Assembly: GCF_003463065.1 (NCBI RefSeq)
Contig: NZ_QSCM01000001.1
Coordinates: 310,001 to 374,000 of the forward strand
Length of the DNA stretch: 64,000 nt
From: Blautia sp. OF03-15BH
GTDB lineage: Bacteria > Bacillota > Clostridia > Lachnospirales > Lachnospiraceae
Direction: 5' to 3'
Of this stretch, positions 48,487 to 56,571 are shown piece by piece. The notes beneath the pieces were generated by a model, which was not told the origin of the DNA, did no database searches, and was given only the letters and a program-made list of their open reading frames with translations. Each line of letters starts with the position of its first letter. Within the stretch, counting starts at the first letter, position 1. The position numbers and the translations under genes were made by a program.

Positions 48487-48945
48487 TTAGCCCCGTAAGA
48501 AACCAAAGGCCCAGTAAATAAGTCCCAGCCCCCAGCTGGTGATGATGCCATACAGAATCACAGGTCCTGCAATGGTGAAAATTTTGCATCCGATACCAAA
48601 GATCTGTCCTTCTTTCTGGTATTCGATGGCCGGAGCAGCCACCGAATTGGCAAAGCCCGTGATGGGAACCAGTGTTCCTGCACCTCCGAATCTGGCAATT
48701 TTCGGATAGAGATTAAAACCGGTGAGTATCACGCTGCCTAATACCAGAAGCAGAGAACACCAGCTGCCTGCCACATCCGGGTCCAGTCCCTGCGCTTTGC
48801 AGAAATTTAAGATCACCTGCCCCAGAAGACAGATTGTTCCTCCTGTCAGAAAAGCACCTGCCATATTTTTCAGAAGATTATGCTTCGGTGTAACCTGCTC
48901 TACATAGTCTCTGTACTGCTGCTTTCTTTGTTCGTTCCTGTCCAT
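48487..48945 (-). CDS. spoVAC: SpoVAC, stage V sporulation protein
   Basis: Membrane protein (152 residues) of the SpoVA complex, reported in Bacillus to act as a mechanosensitive channel component. The N-terminal YVEQVTPKHNLLKNMAGAFL and FGGAGTLVPITGFANSVAAPAIE match the family. About four helices. It lies between spoVAB and spoVAD. Confidence 0.95.
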   Translation of the reverse strand: MDRNEQRKQQYRDYVEQVTPKHNLLKNMAGAFLTGGTICLLGQVILNFCKAQGLDPDVAGSWCSLLLVLGSVILTGFNLYPKIARFGGAGTLVPITGFANSVAAPAIEYQKEGQIFGIGCKIFTIAGPVILYGIITSWGLGLIYWAFGFLRG

Positions 48946-48979
48946 ATTGTCCCCTTTCTACCATGTTCTTTTCATAAGT

Positions 48980-49393
48980 TTACCACCGCAGATAAAAATG
49001 CAGCAGGCTTCCGGTCATTTTCCCAAGAGCGATCGCAATAACCACCACGCTTAAGCCTCTGGTCAGCCCGATCCGCCGGGCAAGAATGGGAAAAATATTG
49101 ACAACCTCTGCCAGTGCCAGGATCCAGCCTCCCACAAAGATCCCCGAAAAAAGCCCTAAGACGGCAAGTCCCGGAAGCTCCAGCGGGATTGTCGGCTGAT
49201 AGACGGTCATCAGTGTCCCGCACACGGCTCCTGCAGAAATTGCTGTTTCATAAATTTTCACCCTGTCAGCCGTATGGCTGATTCCCACAAAACGAGTAAT
49301 CACTCCAAGCCCCACCAGAAGAGCGGTCACCCCGCCTGCGATGACAAGTCCCCCGGAAAGCCCGATGATTCCCAGAAAGATCTGTTCCTTCAA
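48980..49393 (-). CDS. spoVAB: SpoVAB, stage V sporulation protein
   Basis: Membrane protein (137 residues) with about four helices; LGIIGLSGGLVIAGGVTALL, LGVITRFVGISHTA and IFVGGWILALAEVVNIFPIL are family segments. The ATG overlaps the spoVAA stop by 4 bp. Confidence 0.94.
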   Translation of the reverse strand: MKEQIFLGIIGLSGGLVIAGGVTALLVGLGVITRFVGISHTADRVKIYETAISAGAVCGTLMTVYQPTIPLELPGLAVLGLFSGIFVGGWILALAEVVNIFPILARRIGLTRGLSVVVIAIALGKMTGSLLHFYLRW

Positions 49394-50022
49394 TGTTTTT
49401 CCTCCTTTTTCCTCTCCGGTGTTCTCCTGCTCGCCTCCAGAACCGTGGTATCCACCTGATCCTCATAGGAACGCATCTCCACTTCCAGCGGTGTCGGGTC
49501 TGCCGTCAGCTTTTTCCCCGCAAAATGATTAAAAAAGACCAGCACTCCCAGACCGATCCCGATGGAATAGGTCACTTCCAGGATGGTAAAGCCATCGGAG
49601 ACCTGCCCGGTAAACTGTTCATAAAGCTGCCCGAAAAGTCTTGGGATGTCCACGTCGTTATTAAAGGTCATAATTGCAAAAGCTGCACCGAAAAAAGCAA
49701 TGAAAGCCACAAGTACCGTCTTGCACCAGGCCAGGATCCCTCCCGGCTGTTTCTTTTTTTCAAAGGTCAGGATAAAATCCGTTTCCCCTTCGTTGCTGAC
49801 TGTGACTCCCGGAATTTCTTTCTGGATCAGAGCGATCACAGTCATCACAGAAACCGGATAACGCCCGGGTCCCTGAACCGTATCCGCCGGAAGCTTCAGC
49901 ACCCGGATCCGGTTTTCCAGGGCACTGTCATCTGACACGATCTGTGCAATGTCTTTCAGATAAACGCTCCGGCTGCGGATCTGCACGTTTTTTTCAATTT
50001 TCAGATAAACGGTCCCGCTCAT
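49390..50022 (-). CDS. spoVAA: SpoVAA, stage V sporulation protein
   Basis: A 210-residue membrane protein. The first 90 residues are a soluble domain (VQIRSRSVYLKDIAQI ... RVLKLP), followed by helices including TVLVAFIAFFGAAFAIMTFNND and TYSIGIGLGVLVFFNHF. GAGAGGTG precedes the ATG at 50022; an upstream in-frame start at 50067 was rejected. It starts 60 bp after sigF, a gap that may hold a forespore promoter (none was clearly recognised). Confidence 0.92.
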   Translation of the reverse strand: MSGTVYLKIEKNVQIRSRSVYLKDIAQIVSDDSALENRIRVLKLPADTVQGPGRYPVSVMTVIALIQKEIPGVTVSNEGETDFILTFEKKKQPGGILAWCKTVLVAFIAFFGAAFAIMTFNNDVDIPRLFGQLYEQFTGQVSDGFTILEVTYSIGIGLGVLVFFNHFAGKKLTADPTPLEVEMRSYEDQVDTTVLEASRRTPERKKEEKH

Positions 50023-50082
50023 ACAAAGCACCTCTCTTTTTACAACTATTCTTCCTTTTCCGGACAAAAAATATGCAGGGAC

Positions 50083-50799
50083 TCAGAAAAATCTTCCCCG
50101 CATTTTTTTCAGTACCTTTTTTTCCATCCTTGAGACCTGAACCTGCGTCATGGAAAGAGCGGCCGCCACCTGATTCTGAGTCTTTTCTTCAAAATACCGC
50201 ATTTTGATAAGCTTTTTTTCCTGTTCCTCCAGAGAATCCATCACCTCCTGAAGGACCAGATGATCCAGAAGTCTTTCATTTGGATTGTCCTTTTCCTCCA
50301 GCCGGTCTTCCAGAGAAATGGCATTTCCGTCTCCCTGATAGATTGTCCGGTAAATGGAATCCACCTCTGCAGACGACTCCATCGCCATAACGATCTCCTC
50401 ACCGGAAAGCCCGGTCTCCGCCGAAAGTTCCTGCATGCAGGGCTCTCTTCCCAGACACTTTTCCAGCCGTTCCCTGGCCGAAAACACCTTTCTTGCATTC
50501 TCCTTCAGGCTCCGGCTTACTTTGATCATCCCGTCATCCCTCAGAAACCGCTTGATCTCTCCGGCGATCATAGGAACCGCGTATGTGGAAAACTGCACTT
50601 CAAATCCCGTATCAAACTTGTCTACCGCCTTGATCAGACCGATGCTTCCGATCTGCACCAGATCTTCCATTTCAATGCCCCGTCCCAGAAAACGGCGCAC
50701 GATGCTGTAGACCAGTCCGATGTTCTCTTCTACCAGTGTATTTCTTGCCTTTTTATCCCCTTGGTGTGATTTTGCGATTAACGCCAGGGTTCTTTCCAT
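50083..50799 (-). CDS. sigF: Sigma-F, forespore RNA polymerase sigma factor
   Basis: First compartment-specific sigma factor of sporulation. Regions 2.1-2.4 read NIGLVYSIVRRFLGRGIEME then DLVQIGSIGLIKAVDKFD and FSTYAVPMIAGEIKRFLRDD. Region 4 ends QVAAALSMTQVQVSRMEKKV as helix-turn-helix. It has 238 residues. AAAGGAAG precedes the ATG at 50799. It is held inactive by SpoIIAB, encoded just upstream. Confidence 0.96.
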   Translation of the reverse strand: MERTLALIAKSHQGDKKARNTLVEENIGLVYSIVRRFLGRGIEMEDLVQIGSIGLIKAVDKFDTGFEVQFSTYAVPMIAGEIKRFLRDDGMIKVSRSLKENARKVFSARERLEKCLGREPCMQELSAETGLSGEEIVMAMESSAEVDSIYRTIYQGDGNAISLEDRLEEKDNPNERLLDHLVLQEVMDSLEEQEKKLIKMRYFEEKTQNQVAAALSMTQVQVSRMEKKVLKKMRGRFF

Positions 50800-50809
50800 A
50801 GGCTTCCTT

Positions 50810-51262
50810 TCACTGTTCAAACTTATTTATCGTTCTTCCGATCTTCTTTTTCATCGTTACCCGGGTTCCTTCGCCCGGACGGGACTCCACCTCCAGCGAA
50901 TCCATAAAAGCTTCCATAAAGGCAAATCCCATACCGCAGCGTTCGGAATCCGGTTTTGTGGTAAACAAAGGCTCCATAGCCTGATGGACATCTGCAATGC
51001 CGCAGCCTCTGTCCTCTACCAGTATCGTAAGCTCCTGTCCTTTGATCATACATTCCACCAGGATCTTTTCCACCTTTCCCTCATAGGCATGGACCACACA
51101 GTTGGTCACAGCCTCGGAAAGAGCAGTCTTCACATCTGCCACCTCCTCAAGCGTAGGATTCAGCTGACTCAAAAAAGCTGCCACGGCTACTCTGGCAAAG
51201 CTTTCATTGGCAGAACGGCTGTCGAATTCCAGTTTCATTCTGTTTTCATACTCCATCTGCAT
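50810..51262 (-). CDS. spoIIAB: SpoIIAB, anti-sigma-F factor and kinase
   Basis: Binds sigma-F and phosphorylates SpoIIAA. It has a GHKL ATPase fold with EAVTNCVVHAYEG (N box), VEDRGCGIADV (G1) and ERCGMGFAFMEAFMD (G2). The start is taken at ATG 51262, right after AGGAGG; TTG 51274 and ATG 51256 are alternatives. The gene follows spoIIAA closely, matching the universal spoIIAA-spoIIAB-sigF order. Confidence 0.96.
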   Translation of the reverse strand: MQMEYENRMKLEFDSRSANESFARVAVAAFLSQLNPTLEEVADVKTALSEAVTNCVVHAYEGKVEKILVECMIKGQELTILVEDRGCGIADVHQAMEPLFTTKPDSERCGMGFAFMEAFMDSLEVESRPGEGTRVTMKKKIGRTINKFEQ

Positions 51263-51270
51263 TTTCCTCC

Positions 51271-51606
51271 TCAAAATACTTCTGAATGTTTTGGCAATTC
51301 CTCATAGATATCGATGTATTTATAAACACCGGACAGTGTCAGGATCCTGCGGATCCGCTCGTTGACCCGCACAGCCAGCACCGTACCTCCGGCAAACCGG
51401 ATATTTTTATACCGGCCCATGATCATTCCGATACCGGAGCTGTCCATAAAACTGGTCTTTTCGAAATCAAAAATGATACTCCGGATATTCCTTGTTTCCA
51501 GCAGATGATCTGCCTCTTTTTTGATCTCCTCCGCATGATGATGATCCAGTTCTTTCGGCATATGGATCGTCAGATTGGTTCCTCTGACCACAAAAGTTTT
51601 TTCCAT
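51271..51606 (-). CDS. spoIIAA: SpoIIAA, anti-anti-sigma factor
   Basis: STAS-domain protein of 111 residues. In its unphosphorylated form it releases sigma-F from SpoIIAB. The phosphoacceptor serine lies in FMDSSGIGMIMGRY (S56-S57). AAGGAGA precedes the ATG. It is the first gene of the sporulation cluster, downstream of the terminator at 51653-51682. Confidence 0.96.
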   Translation of the reverse strand: MEKTFVVRGTNLTIHMPKELDHHHAEEIKKEADHLLETRNIRSIIFDFEKTSFMDSSGIGMIMGRYKNIRFAGGTVLAVRVNERIRRILTLSGVYKYIDIYEELPKHSEVF

Positions 51607-51652
51607 TTCGTTTTGTCTCCTTCCTTTTTAAATCTTTTTTTCAATAAGAAAA

Positions 51653-51682
51653 GGACGCATGGATTTTTCTTTCCATACGTCC
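51653..51682 (-). terminator. Rho-independent terminator after the TPR protein gene
   Basis: Minus-strand GGACGTATGGA (51682-51672) pairs with TCCATGCGTCC (51663-51653), followed by TTTTCTTATT. It separates the folC-TPR unit from the sporulation cluster. Confidence 0.9.
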
Positions 51683-51704
51683 TCTGCTCCGAGGTTTCTC
51701 TTAT

Positions 51705-53213
51705 TTACTGAATCGTTGTAATGTCATCCGCATCCACCGGATTGCCGCTGGCGTCTGTTTCTTTCGTCTGCGTCACCGGATTGCCGCTGGCATCTGTTTC
51801 TCCTGTCTGTGTTTCTGTCCCACTGGAAGTATTTGTGATATAGGGCTGGATCTCGGAAGCCTTTGCCGGGAACCTCTGCAGTGCTTCTTTAAACGTCTTA
51901 TCTGCATTGACCGTATCTCCGGAATTCCGGTAAGACCATGCCAGATAATTGATGGCATCAAAAGAGTCCGGATTTGCGGCCACTGCTTTGGTATACTCGG
52001 CAATAGCAGTCGCATAATCACCTGCCATGTAAGCAGTGCCGGCTTTATTGTAAGCTTCATTAAACACATAGTCCTGAAGCAGGGTATTCAGGCTGGTGTA
52101 AAGATTTTTTCCTTCACCGGTCATGGATTCTCCATCCACCTCTGCCAGCTGGGCTGCTGCAGAAGACTGATCTCCCGTCAGATAAGTGCCTGCCGCTTTC
52201 AGAAGCTGATCATAAGACTCCACCTTTTTATTCGCGTCATCCTTTGTCTTGTTTGCCGCATCCACCTCACTCTGGTAAGTCTCGATCTGTTCCTCCAGTC
52301 CCTGTACCTGTGCCACCTGCTGCGCCATTTTCGTATTTGCATCCGTCACCTGCTTATTCGCAGACGCATTGACACTCTGACGCGTAGCCGGAACTGCTAA
52401 AAACCACACAATAGCCCCGCCCAGGATCAGTCCCAGGAAGATATTAAAAAAGGTAGCTGCCGCAGAGCTTTCCCGAAAAGTAGCCGGCTGAATGATCATC
52501 TCATTGCCGTTCATGTAGGTTGTCGCCCCTGTCAGCCGGTTTACCGTCTCTTCACGGGCATACTTCTTCTTATGCTTCACCTCAAGACTGGTGGAAATAC
52601 CGGTTGCCAGTTCCACTTCCTTCAGATAACGGAGCGTGGTGGTATTCGTGGTATCGATATAAGCCGCCTTTTTGAGAAGCTTTCTGGCTTTCTCGTAGTC
52701 CTGACGCTTCAGATAGAGAAGTGCCAGAAGATGATAGGCTTTGATAAACTTCGGGTTCTGGGCAAGAACCTTTTTCAGCTGGATCATAGCCATGTCTTCA
52801 TTGTCCTGACGACAATAAAGAAGCGCCTGGTTATATTTCCGGATGGTCTGGTTGATGGTATCCAGTTTGTTTTTATTTGACTGCAGCTTGGCTATGTACA
52901 CATCTGCCACATTGTCGGGTACGTTCAGATTTTTACTGATGACCCACTCACTTAAGGCAGATACCACCTCACCGGTCTCAAAATAGACCAGACCCAGGAG
53001 GTTTCTCGCCGCTACATTTTCCTTGTTGAACTTCAGACTCCGTTTCAGACAGGCAATGGCTCCGGAAAGATCACGCACCTGCGCTTTCTCCAGTCCTTCG
53101 TTGTAAAGAAGGTTGGAGATCCTTCCGATCCGCTTCAGAAGCGTCACATCCGCACCGCAGCCCGTACAGTAGTCAATGGATGACAACGGAGTTCCACAGT
53201 ATATACATCTCAT
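51705..53213 (-). CDS. Zinc-ribbon, TPR and coiled-coil membrane protein
   Basis: A 502-residue protein with an N-terminal zinc ribbon (CIYCGTPL and CTGCGAD, residues 3-21) and a first TPR block (about 35-200). One helix follows (about 250-272, FFNIFLGLILGGAIVWFLAV), then a coiled coil (about 285-335), a second TPR block (about 370-455) and a Ser/Thr/Asn-rich tail with two copies of ETDASGNPV. The ribbon and first TPRs would face the cytoplasm and the rest the outside. Function unknown; it looks like a scaffold between cytoplasm and envelope. It follows the 50-codon ORF and folC. Confidence 0.8.
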   Translation of the reverse strand: MRCIYCGTPLSSIDYCTGCGADVTLLKRIGRISNLLYNEGLEKAQVRDLSGAIACLKRSLKFNKENVAARNLLGLVYFETGEVVSALSEWVISKNLNVPDNVADVYIAKLQSNKNKLDTINQTIRKYNQALLYCRQDNEDMAMIQLKKVLAQNPKFIKAYHLLALLYLKRQDYEKARKLLKKAAYIDTTNTTTLRYLKEVELATGISTSLEVKHKKKYAREETVNRLTGATTYMNGNEMIIQPATFRESSAAATFFNIFLGLILGGAIVWFLAVPATRQSVNASANKQVTDANTKMAQQVAQVQGLEEQIETYQSEVDAANKTKDDANKKVESYDQLLKAAGTYLTGDQSSAAAQLAEVDGESMTGEGKNLYTSLNTLLQDYVFNEAYNKAGTAYMAGDYATAIAEYTKAVAANPDSFDAINYLAWSYRNSGDTVNADKTFKEALQRFPAKASEIQPYITNTSSGTETQTGETDASGNPVTQTKETDASGNPVDADDITTIQ

Positions 53214-53222
53214 AAATTCCCC

Positions 53223-53375
53223 TTATGATTTCTGTTTCTTTTTCTTTTCATCGTTGATCAGCTCTTTCAGGATATCGGTGACATCCGTGAAATCTCTGTT
53301 ATAGATCGCATCCTCTGCCTCGTTTACATCCAGGCTTGGATGAAATTTCTTTAATTCTTCTTCGTAATTGATCAT
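53223..53375 (-). CDS. Conserved-looking 50-residue protein of unknown function
   Basis: The frame opens MINYEEELKKFHPSLDVNEA and ends INDEKKKKQKS. AGGAGT lies 8 nt before the ATG. The sequence is acidic and helical in the middle with a lysine-rich tail. It fits exactly between the folC stop (3 bp away) and the TPR gene start (9 bp away), so it is most likely translated in the same operon. No known family was recognised. Confidence 0.7.
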   Translation of the reverse strand: MINYEEELKKFHPSLDVNEAEDAIYNRDFTDVTDILKELINDEKKKKQKS

Positions 53376-53378
53376 GTA

Positions 53379-54683
53379 TCAGCACTCCTTCTTTTTCCGC
53401 TCTGCCAGAATCGCCTTCAGCTCACCCACCAGATAAAGAGAACCCACACAGAACAGCATGCCATCTTCCTTCTCCTTCAGGGCTTCCTCGAACGCATCAG
53501 CGATCCCGGATACCGCCGTTACCGGTGCGTCCGTATATTTCCGGAAAACAGCCGCCAGCTCTTCTGCCGGTACGTTCCGGTCACCTTTGATCTCTGTGGC
53601 AACCACAGCAGAAAGGTTGGTCTCATGGCAGATGGTTTCGATCATGGTCTCAAAATTTTTCTCCACAACGGCAGCAAAGAGCATAACTACCCGACGGCTT
53701 CCTTCGATCTCTTTCACCGTCCGGACGAACTCCTTCACACCTGCCGTATTGTGGGCACCGTCCAGAACCACACCTGGCATCACCGTCTCCATACGGCCCT
53801 GCCAGCGGGTCTTTTTGATTCCTTCCAGGCGGGTCTCCAGCGAAATCTCATGCGCTTGATCCACTGCATCTATAGCCATAAGTGCCAGAGAACTGTTCAT
53901 CATCTGATAGTCAGCCAGATAGGGAACTGTCACAGCCGTATGTTCATAATACCCACAATTCAGGTAAAAATCAATGCTTTTGTCTGTCTTAAGGAAAACT
54001 TCACACATGGACGGATAAACCGGGTAAGCCGGACTTCCCAGTTCCTTTGCCCGGGCAAGGATGACTTTTTCTGCCTCTGGAGAGCTTCCGTCATAGATCA
54101 CAGGCACACCCGGTTTGATGATACCGGCTTTTTCAAAAGCGATCTTTTCTATCGTATCACCAAGGATCTCCGTGTGATCCAGACTGATGGAAGTGATCAC
54201 AGTCGCCAGCGGATGCTCGACGGTATTGGTGGCATCCAGCCGTCCGCCAAGACCTGTCTCCAGGACTACATATTCCGCCTTGAGCTCTGCAAAAAGCACC
54301 ATCGCCACACCAAAGAGCAATTCGAAATAGGTGGGATGCGGCAGCCCGTCTGCCTGCATGCCTTTTACCACTTCATCTACTTTTAAAAAGGCAGAGAGAA
54401 ATTCTTCATCCGATACCATCTGATTGTTGATCTGAAAACGTTCGTTGATCTTCACCAGATGCGGAGAAGTAAAGAGAGCCGTTCTCTTTCCGCCCTCCGT
54501 CAGCATGGAGGAAAGGAAGGCACAGACAGAGCCTTTTCCATTGGTCCCTGCCACATGGATGATCTTCATGGAACGCTCCGGATGGCCCAGCCGGTTCAGA
54601 AACTCTGCTGTATGCTCCGGTTTGTTTTTTGTCGTAAATTTAGGAATATTGTATATATATTCAACTGCTTCTGTATAATTCAA
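53379..54683 (-). CDS. folC: FolC, folylpolyglutamate/dihydrofolate synthase
   Basis: Adds glutamate to folates and may also form dihydrofolate. The Mur-ligase-type P-loop is HVAGTNGKGSVCAFLSS (about 43-59), with FTSPHLVKINERFQIN, VLETGLGGRLDATN, SISLDHTEILG and VLDGAHNTAGV following in family order. TTG 54683 is chosen as start: AAAGGTGA lies 5 nt before it and the protein then begins MNYTEAVEYI, typical of FolC. GTG 54692 is the alternative. It has 434 residues and heads an operon with the 50-residue ORF and the TPR protein. Confidence 0.94.
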   Translation of the reverse strand: MNYTEAVEYIYNIPKFTTKNKPEHTAEFLNRLGHPERSMKIIHVAGTNGKGSVCAFLSSMLTEGGKRTALFTSPHLVKINERFQINNQMVSDEEFLSAFLKVDEVVKGMQADGLPHPTYFELLFGVAMVLFAELKAEYVVLETGLGGRLDATNTVEHPLATVITSISLDHTEILGDTIEKIAFEKAGIIKPGVPVIYDGSSPEAEKVILARAKELGSPAYPVYPSMCEVFLKTDKSIDFYLNCGYYEHTAVTVPYLADYQMMNSSLALMAIDAVDQAHEISLETRLEGIKKTRWQGRMETVMPGVVLDGAHNTAGVKEFVRTVKEIEGSRRVVMLFAAVVEKNFETMIETICHETNLSAVVATEIKGDRNVPAEELAAVFRKYTDAPVTAVSGIADAFEEALKEKEDGMLFCVGSLYLVGELKAILAERKKKEC

Positions 54684-54823
54684 AATAGTCACCTTTTTTC
54701 TTTAGATTTGTACAGGCACAGGGGAACCTGTCCTTTTGCCCCTGCATCACCATTATAATATAGCCTTCGATTTATGCAAGAAAATTTTTTCGCAAAAACT
54801 GTCAAAAGCTTCTTTCCATAAAA

Positions 54824-54851
54824 AAGAAGCCCCGGAAAACCGGAACCTCTT
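54824..54851 (-). terminator. Terminator of the amino-acid ABC transporter unit
   Basis: Minus-strand AAGAGGTTCCGG (54851-54840) pairs over all 12 positions, with G-U pairs, with CCGGGGCTTCTT (54835-54824) around TTTT, then TTTTT. The small IS66-ended element is inserted between this hairpin and the ATPase gene stop. Confidence 0.85.
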
Positions 54852-54869
54852 TATGGATATTGGTTTATT

Positions 54870-55054
54870 GTAACTGTTCAGGACGTTCAAAACAACAGGC
54901 CACAGACCCGCGCATTGCATGCGCTCTCGCTGCATTCGCAGCTTTTGTCTGAGGCTAATGGGCGTTCCGCCCATTCCCAAATAAAAAATTCATCCTATTG
55001 CAAACAAGTTTGCATAGTCTGATTTTTCATTTCGCTGATATTCTGAACTGTTAC
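54870..55054. mobile_element. 185-bp non-autonomous element with IS66-like ends
   Basis: Left end GTAACTGTTCAGGACG and right end, read inward, GTAACAGTTCAGAATA share 12 of 14 terminal bases with each other and match the IS66 copy at 4512 (GTAACTGTTCAG). Flanking 8-mers GGTTTATT (54862-54869) and GATTTATT (55055-55062) agree at 7 of 8, like an aged IS66 target duplication. It holds no ORF. A perfect AATGGGCG-TTC-CGCCCATT hairpin lies inside. The right duplication contains the TAA stop of the ATPase gene. Confidence 0.75.
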
Positions 55055-55057
55055 GAT

Positions 55058-55810
55058 TTATTTGATGATCTTGCTCAGGAACGTCTTCAGACGTTCACTC
55101 TTTGGATGTTCAAAGAAATTCTCCGGATCATTTTCTTCCTGTACCTGACCGTCTGCCATAAAGATCACCCGGTCCGCCACCTCACGGGCAAAGCCCATCT
55201 CATGCGTGACAACCACCATGGTCATATGCTCGTTGGCCAGTTCCTTCATAACATTTAACACCTCGCCTACCATCTCCGGATCCAGTGCAGAGGTCGGCTC
55301 GTCAAAAAGCATTACTTCCGGATTCATGCAAAGTGCCCGGACAATGGCAATACGCTGTTTCTGTCCGCCGGACAACTGACTCGGATAAGCGTTGGCACGG
55401 TCTTCCAGACCAACCCGTTTCAGAAGCTCCATTGCCTGCTTCTCCACTTCTTCCTTTGGCCGTTTCTGCAGTTTGACAGGCGCCAGCGTCATGTTTTTCA
55501 GGATCGTCATATGCGGAAACAGGTTGAAATGCTGAAACACCATCCCCATCCTCTGTCTGTGTTTATCCAGATCCACATCTTTTCCCATCAGATCCGTTCC
55601 GTCAAAATAAATATGGCCTTCCGTCGGGACCTCCAGAAGGTTCAGAGAACGCAGGAAGGTAGATTTTCCGCTTCCGGAAGGACCTACGATCACAACAACC
55701 TCGCCTTTACGGATCTCCTGGCTCACACCGTTCAGGGCATGCAGACCGCCCGGGAATACTTTTTTCAGATTTTCGGTCCGGATCAGGACCTCTCCTTTAT
55801 TAGTGGTCAC
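55058..55810 (-). CDS. Polar amino-acid ABC transporter ATP-binding protein
   Basis: GlnQ/HisP-type ATPase of 250 residues. Walker A is GPSGSGKST, the Q-loop region reads GMVFQHFNLFPHMT, the signature LSGGQKQRIAIVRAL, Walker B VMLFDEPTSALDPE, and the switch histidine is in VVVTHEMGFARE. GTG 55810 is chosen because AGGAGG lies 10 nt upstream; it overlaps the permease stop. An ATG at 55840 would lie further inside the permease gene. It energises uptake by the adjacent permease and binding protein. Confidence 0.94.
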   Translation of the reverse strand: MTTNKGEVLIRTENLKKVFPGGLHALNGVSQEIRKGEVVVIVGPSGSGKSTFLRSLNLLEVPTEGHIYFDGTDLMGKDVDLDKHRQRMGMVFQHFNLFPHMTILKNMTLAPVKLQKRPKEEVEKQAMELLKRVGLEDRANAYPSQLSGGQKQRIAIVRALCMNPEVMLFDEPTSALDPEMVGEVLNVMKELANEHMTMVVVTHEMGFAREVADRVIFMADGQVQEENDPENFFEHPKSERLKTFLSKIIK

Positions 55811-56489
55811 TGTTACGCAGCCTCCTTTCCAGAATACCAACCAGTTTGGTGAAGATCGTTACCATGACAAGATAGATCAGTGCCACAGTGAGCAGCGGGA
55901 AAAATGCGCTGAAAGTACGGCTTCTGATGATATCGCCGCCCTTCGTCAGATCCTCCAGAGCAATATAACCAGCAACGGAGGTCTCTTTTAAGAGAACGAT
56001 AAACTCGTTTCCAAGTGCCGGAAGTACATTTTTGAATGCCTGCGGCATGATGATATAAAGCATGGTTTTTCCATAACTGAAGCCAAGGCTTCTTCCAGCC
56101 TCAAACTGTCCGTCATCGATGGACATGATACCGGAACGGAAGATCTCTGCCACATAAGCGCCTGAGTTCAGGCCAAACGCCATGATCGCCACAAAAACCT
56201 TGTCGATCTTCACGGAACCAAATACCACGAAATAGATGATCAGAAGCTGTACAACGACCGGAGTACCACGGATCACCGTGATATAGATTCCGCAAAGGAA
56301 GCTTCCGATCTTCATTTTGCCTGTCTTTGCATAAGTAGAACGAACCACCGCTACCAGAAGTCCCAGAACAATACCGATGAGTACGGCAAAGAAGGTAACC
56401 TCCAGTGTAACTTTCAGACCATTGGTCAGATAACGCCATCTATTATCGGCGATAAAGTTGTTATAAATCTGCTCGCGCAGCCACTCCAT
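55800..56489 (-). CDS. Polar amino-acid ABC transporter permease
   Basis: Membrane subunit of 229 residues, His/Glu/Gln/Arg-type. The N-terminal GLKVTLEVTFFAVLIGIVLG and the EAA loop EAGRSLGFSYGKTMLYIIMPQ contact the ATPase. YITVIRGTPVVVQLLIIYF is also diagnostic. About five helices. It lies between the binding-protein and ATPase genes. Confidence 0.94.
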   Translation of the reverse strand: MEWLREQIYNNFIADNRWRYLTNGLKVTLEVTFFAVLIGIVLGLLVAVVRSTYAKTGKMKIGSFLCGIYITVIRGTPVVVQLLIIYFVVFGSVKIDKVFVAIMAFGLNSGAYVAEIFRSGIMSIDDGQFEAGRSLGFSYGKTMLYIIMPQAFKNVLPALGNEFIVLLKETSVAGYIALEDLTKGGDIIRSRTFSAFFPLLTVALIYLVMVTIFTKLVGILERRLRNSDH

Positions 56490-56514
56490 AATTTTACCTC
56501 ACATCCTTTTTTCC

Positions 56515-56544
56515 AAAAACAAGGGAGCCAGCTTTCCGGCTCCC
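56515..56544 (-). terminator. Partial terminator between binding-protein and permease genes
   Basis: Minus-strand GGGAGCC (56544-56538) pairs with GGCTCCC (56529-56523), followed by TTGTTTTTGG. Its place inside the operon suggests that it lets only part of the transcripts read through, so the binding protein is made in excess. Confidence 0.75.
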
Positions 56545-56571
56545 CTGCCTGTTACCTATAAAGCGTCTTTC

